Part shown: one piece after another, positions 15,121 through 17,999 of the stretch
How positions within the stretch are numbered: the stretch's first letter is position 1
Layout of the letters: each line of letters begins with the position of its first letter
DNA from: Hyphomonas sp.
Lineage (GTDB): Bacteria; Pseudomonadota; Alphaproteobacteria; Caulobacterales; Hyphomonadaceae
Length of the DNA stretch: 17,999 nucleotides
Assembly (NCBI GenBank): GCA_024743015.1
Contig: JANSXJ010000028.1
Location: forward strand, 1 to 17,999
Direction of reading: 5' to 3'
Program-made: the position numbers and the translations under genes
The notes under the pieces: model-generated
The model's input: only the letters and a program-made list of their open reading frames with translations
Databases searched by the model: none
What the model was told of the DNA's origin: nothing

Positions 15121-15432
15121 GTGCAGATGGTGCTCATCATAACCTTGTTCATTTGGCCCGCACTTATCGGCGGATGGGTGGCATTTCAGCGCCAGCCTGA
15201 CCGGTGGCATGGGTTCGGTGGATGCGTTGCAATTGCCCCTGCTGCGACCATGCTAATCGCAACACTGATGATAAGCACGCGGGGCAAACTCAATTTTTCT
15301 GATCTAGTGATGATCTTAATTCTGACCCTTATCGCGGGACTGTTCTTCTTTCTCGCACGCCGGTTGGCTAAACCGTTTGCGGAAGCCTGGCGTGAACACC
15401 GCGATGCAAAAGTCGAGGAGACTTTCAAATGA
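15121..15432 (+). CDS. Small three-TM membrane protein inside the acyl-CoA dehydrogenase operon
   Basis: This 103-residue protein from GTG 15121 has three hydrophobic helices (about 4-22, 35-52, 62-80) and a basic, charged cytoplasmic tail (RRLAKPFAEAWREHRDAKVEETFK). ATG 15127 is an alternative start. The ribosome site is poor (gggag 12 bases away, within the preceding gene), suggesting coupling to the upstream gene. Its TGA overlaps the ATG of the next dehydrogenase (ATGA, 15429-15432), so translation of that gene is probably coupled to it. I do not recognise a family. Its place between two enzyme subunits could be chance insertion, or it could tether the complex to the membrane. It is somewhat richer in A/T than its neighbours. 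Confidence 0.75.
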   Translation: MQMVLIITLFIWPALIGGWVAFQRQPDRWHGFGGCVAIAPAATMLIATLMISTRGKLNFSDLVMILILTLIAGLFFFLARRLAKPFAEAWREHRDAKVEETFK

Positions 15433-16565
15433 GCTTTGTTCTTTCCGAAGACCAGCAAATGCTGCGCGATACGGCGATGGCGTTCGCGCGCGATGAAATG
15501 CCGGTGAGCCATCTGCGTGAATTGCGCGATGGCGGCGCCAATGGCGTCGACGCGGAAATGCGCGGCAAGCTTGCCGAGCTTGGTTTCTTCGGCGTCCTCG
15601 TGCCGGAAGAATATGATGGTGTCGGACTGGGCATGGTGGCCATGGGCCAGATCATGGAAGCCCAGGGCCGCACGATTGCTGCCACGCCGCTGCTCCAAAC
15701 CGCGGTCATGGGCGCTAGCGCATTGATCCTTGGCGGGTCGGAAGCGCAAAAGGCCGAATGGCTGCCAAAAATCGCAAGTGGCGAGGTCACCGTCGCACTC
15801 GCCGTGGATGAAGGCACGCATCACGCGCCGCTCAACATCGCGACCGAAGCCGAACGCAATGGTCAGGGCTACACGCTGAACGGCGCCAAACGCTATGTTC
15901 CGGATGGGCATCACGCCGACGTCTTCATCATCGCAGCACGCACCTTTGGCGAGGCAGGCCAGGCCCATGGCATCAGTCTGTTCCTGGTGCCGAACACTGC
16001 TGATGGCTTGAGCGTCAACGCGCTCAACACCGTTGATTCGCATGGCGCCGCGCATCTCACGCTTGAGGATGTAGCGGTCGGCGAAGACTGCGTGATCGGC
16101 GCGGTAGATGCGGGGTGGGAAGTGCTTGAGCCAACCCTGGATCGCGGTCGCATCGCCCTCGCCGCGGAAGCCCTGGGCAGCGCTCAGGCCGCGTTTGATA
16201 TGACGCTGGAATATATGCAGACCCGCAAACAGTTCGGACAGTTGATTGGCTCTTTCCAGAGTCTGCAGCATCGCGCGGCAAAAATGTTCACCGATCTGGA
16301 ACTGACCCGGTCCTGCATCGCTGCGGCTTTGTCCGGCATTGATGAGAACCGCAATGACGTGGCCGAACTGGCCAGCCTCGCCAAGGCGCGGGCGTCCGAT
16401 CTGATCCACCTTGTGTCGAACGAAACCGTGCAATTCCACGGCGGAATCGGCATGACCGATGCGCATGATAGTGGACTCTATATGAAGCGTGCGCGGGTGC
16501 AGGAAGCGCTGCTCGGCGGCGCATCCTATCACCGTGATCGCTATGCCAAACTGAACGGGTTTTGA
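15429..16565 (+). CDS. Acyl-CoA dehydrogenase family protein, second subunit type
   Basis: This 378-residue ACAD-fold protein differs clearly from the upstream one. Its N-terminus, MSFVLSEDQQMLRDTAMAFA, is typical. The usual flavin motif (SEPGAGSD) is absent; that region reads ALAVDEGTHHAP (123-134). The C-terminal domain retains YMQTRKQFG (262-270), the QSLQHRAAKM helix and QFHGGIGMTDAHDSGLYMKRA (335-355). Paired unlike ACAD genes of this kind are known to form alpha2beta2 enzymes in actinobacterial sterol side-chain degradation (FadE/ChsE pairs), where one subunit carries the catalytic Glu. A similar heteromer with the 13903 product is a reasonable inference. ATG 15429 overlaps the stop of the small membrane gene. 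A strong terminator follows the stop. Confidence 0.94.
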   Translation: MSFVLSEDQQMLRDTAMAFARDEMPVSHLRELRDGGANGVDAEMRGKLAELGFFGVLVPEEYDGVGLGMVAMGQIMEAQGRTIAATPLLQTAVMGASALILGGSEAQKAEWLPKIASGEVTVALAVDEGTHHAPLNIATEAERNGQGYTLNGAKRYVPDGHHADVFIIAARTFGEAGQAHGISLFLVPNTADGLSVNALNTVDSHGAAHLTLEDVAVGEDCVIGAVDAGWEVLEPTLDRGRIALAAEALGSAQAAFDMTLEYMQTRKQFGQLIGSFQSLQHRAAKMFTDLELTRSCIAAALSGIDENRNDVAELASLAKARASDLIHLVSNETVQFHGGIGMTDAHDSGLYMKRARVQEALLGGASYHRDRYAKLNGF

Positions 16566-16600
16566 TCACTAGCGATTGACCCGGAAAGAGAGACCCGACT

Positions 16601-16636
16601 AGGCTCCCCTAAACTCGGTTTTAGGGGGGCCTTTTT
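16601..16636 (+). terminator. Strong intrinsic terminator after the dehydrogenase operon, overlapping the next gene's ribosome site
   Basis: AGGCTCCCCTAAA (16601-16613) pairs with TTTAGGGGGGCCT (16620-16632): 13 bp with a single G-U, a 6-base loop and T16632-16636. It ends the acyl-CoA dehydrogenase transcript. The 3' arm contains AGGGGGG (16623-16629), which also appears to be the Shine-Dalgarno sequence of the next gene, whose TTG start (16635-16637) uses the last Ts. Confidence 0.82.
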
Positions 16637-17999
16637 GGTTCGATTCATTCCGTTCTTGATCGTGCTTGGACTTTTGGCGCTAAGCCTGTGGGGCACATTG
16701 TCGTCCGTTTGGTTTTGGGGACCGGCGGCGCTGTTCGGCGCGCTGACTCTGGTTGGCTTCAGCGACATGATCCAGACCCGGCATACATTGTGGCGAAATT
16801 TCCCGCTGCTTGGGCGCCTGCGCGGTGTTGCCGAAACAATCCGCCCCTTCTTTCGCTCTTATGCCGTGGAAAGCCAGACGGAAGGCCGGCCTTTCAATTT
16901 CGAGCAACGCGCCATGGTTTATGCACGGGCGCATAACGTCTCCTCGGTTGAGCCGTTTGGCAGCCATCTCGACATTGAGCATCCGCCGCATGAATGGGTC
17001 TCGCACTCGATCGCTGCCGTTCACCCGGAAGACTCAGATCCGCGCATTCTGATTGGCGCGCCGGGCACCAAACAGCCGTATTCTGCCAGCATTCTGAACA
17101 TCTCCGCCATGAGCTTTGGCTCGCTTGGCGCGCATGCCATTGAGGCGCTTAATCGCGGGGCGGCGAAAGGCGGCTTCTTTCACGATAGCGGCGAAGGCGG
17201 GGTCTCACGTTATCACAAAGCCGGCGGCGGAGACCTCGTCTGGGAACTCGGATCCGGCTATTTTGGATGCCGTGCCCGTGATGGCGGTTTTGACCCGGTT
17301 CAATTCAAGGAGACGGCCCAGCTTGACCAGGTCAAGATGATCGAGGTCAAGCTCAGTCAGGGGGCGAAGCCCGGTCATGGCGGGGTCCTTCCGGGCGCGA
17401 AAGTTACTCCGGAAATCGCAGAGGCGCGCGGAATTCCAATCGGTGAGACCTGTTTCTCCCCGCCGCACCATACCGCCTTTGATACGCCCAAGGGCTTGCT
17501 CGATTTTCTTGACCAGTTGCGAGACCTTTCAGGCGGTAAGCCTGTCGGCTTCAAGCTCTGTATCGGCAATCGCTGGGAGTTTCTGGCCATCTGCAAAGCC
17601 ATGATCGAGACGGGGCAGCGGGCGGATTTTATCGTTATCGATGGCGCGGAAGGCGGCACGGGCGCGGCGCCCGCCGAGTTCCTCGATCATGTTGGTGCCC
17701 CGCTCCGTCAGGGTCTGGTGTTTGCGCGCAACGCCCTGGTCGGGTGCGGCCTGAAAGATGACATCAAGCTCGGTGCCAGCGGCAAGCAGGTCTCCGCCTA
17801 TAATATGGCCGCTTCGCTCGCCCTGGGAGCAGACTGGATCAACACAGCACGCGGCTTCATGTTTGCGCTTGGCTGCGTGCAGTCTTTACATTGCCACAAG
17901 AATACCTGCCCGACCGGGATCGCAACATCTGACCCCGGGCGGCAGCGCGGGCTCGTGGTCGCTGACAAGGCCGAGCGCGTCTTTCACTTTCACAAGAAC
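16635..17999 (+). CDS. FMN-binding glutamate synthase family protein, membrane-anchored (3' end outside window)
   Basis: 455 codons are visible and the frame is still open at the window end; the family is usually about 500-540 residues. The N-terminus has two hydrophobic helices (about 3-18 and 24-42), then the standard linker QTRHTLWRNFPLLGRLR. The FMN barrel follows, with NISAMSFGSLG, KGGFFHDSGEGGVSRYH, KPGHGGVLPGAKV, VIDGAEGGTGAAP and LGASGKQVSAYNMA. The Fe-S motif is exact: C414-x5-C420-x4-C425, as in the 3Fe-4S site of GltB. Members share the synthase domain of GltB but lack the glutaminase half, and their physiological reaction is often unknown. TTG 16635 is preferred because agggggg is 5 bases upstream; no ATG or GTG lies between the upstream in-frame stop (16563) and here. 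TTG 16647 and GTG 16653 are less likely. Confidence 0.92.
   Translation, partial: MVRFIPFLIVLGLLALSLWGTLSSVWFWGPAALFGALTLVGFSDMIQTRHTLWRNFPLLGRLRGVAETIRPFFRSYAVESQTEGRPFNFEQRAMVYARAHNVSSVEPFGSHLDIEHPPHEWVSHSIAAVHPEDSDPRILIGAPGTKQPYSASILNISAMSFGSLGAHAIEALNRGAAKGGFFHDSGEGGVSRYHKAGGGDLVWELGSGYFGCRARDGGFDPVQFKETAQLDQVKMIEVKLSQGAKPGHGGVLPGAKVTPEIAEARGIPIGETCFSPPHHTAFDTPKGLLDFLDQLRDLSGGKPVGFKLCIGNRWEFLAICKAMIETGQRADFIVIDGAEGGTGAAPAEFLDHVGAPLRQGLVFARNALVGCGLKDDIKLGASGKQVSAYNMAASLALGADWINTARGFMFALGCVQSLHCHKNTCPTGIATSDPGRQRGLVVADKAERVFHFHKN

Noticed and set aside
15186..16532. 448-codon minus-strand open frame opposite the second acyl-CoA dehydrogenase
   Set aside because: Cys/His/Arg-rich antisense translation of a clear enzyme gene; no ribosome site.

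Overview
The window reads as chromosomal DNA of a GC-rich alphaproteobacterium, most likely of the Hyphomonadaceae/Maricaulales type (e.g. the Hyphomonas-Henriciella side). The strongest clue is the PhyR-NepR-HWE kinase general stress response module, which is confined to Alphaproteobacteria; gene style and codon use agree. The genus is an inference. No rRNA, tRNA, CRISPR array, transposase or phage gene was seen.

Layout. 1-417: C-terminus of a DUF6065-like protein. 492-1439: DUF4349 lipoprotein. 1436-3467: general stress response block, with phyR (-) divergent from nepR (+) and an HWE kinase (-) convergent on nepR; no ecfG sigma gene accompanies nepR. 3560-5719: ftsH followed three bases later by a bolA-family gene (both -). 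5868-8740: an orphan TAXI-type binding protein anchored at both ends, a small unknown lipoprotein, and an SDR protein whose catalytic Tyr/Lys are replaced. 8885-10162: a 1-Cys peroxiredoxin (-) divergent from a SixA-type phosphatase (+). 10177-10430: a 62-codon basic protein gene with its own ribosome site and terminator. 10609-11517: a photolyase cut off inside its FAD domain. 11627-13126: a family 2 membrane glycosyltransferase with an AT-rich, poorly defined 5' end. 13105-13338: a two-TM protein that seems to start at ATT. 13410-13799: an NTF2/SnoaL-like protein. 13903-16565: two unlike acyl-CoA dehydrogenases with a small membrane protein between them. 16635-end: an FMN-binding glutamate-synthase-like protein whose ribosome site lies inside the preceding terminator.

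The most interesting pattern is a pair of perfect alphaproteobacterial LexA-type boxes (GTTC-N7-GTTC), the only two found when reading the window. One covers the -10 of the photolyase promoter (11519-11533). The other covers the -10 of the NTF2-like gene (13372-13386). They bracket the glycosyltransferase and the small membrane protein, so 10.6-13.8 kb may be a DNA-damage-regulated neighbourhood. Together with the general stress regulators, FtsH protease, BolA and peroxiredoxin, much of the window concerns stress handling; the right end is lipid (acyl-CoA) metabolism.

All calls rest on reading motifs, composition and spacing by eye. No database search was run, and promoter calls are consensus matches only.
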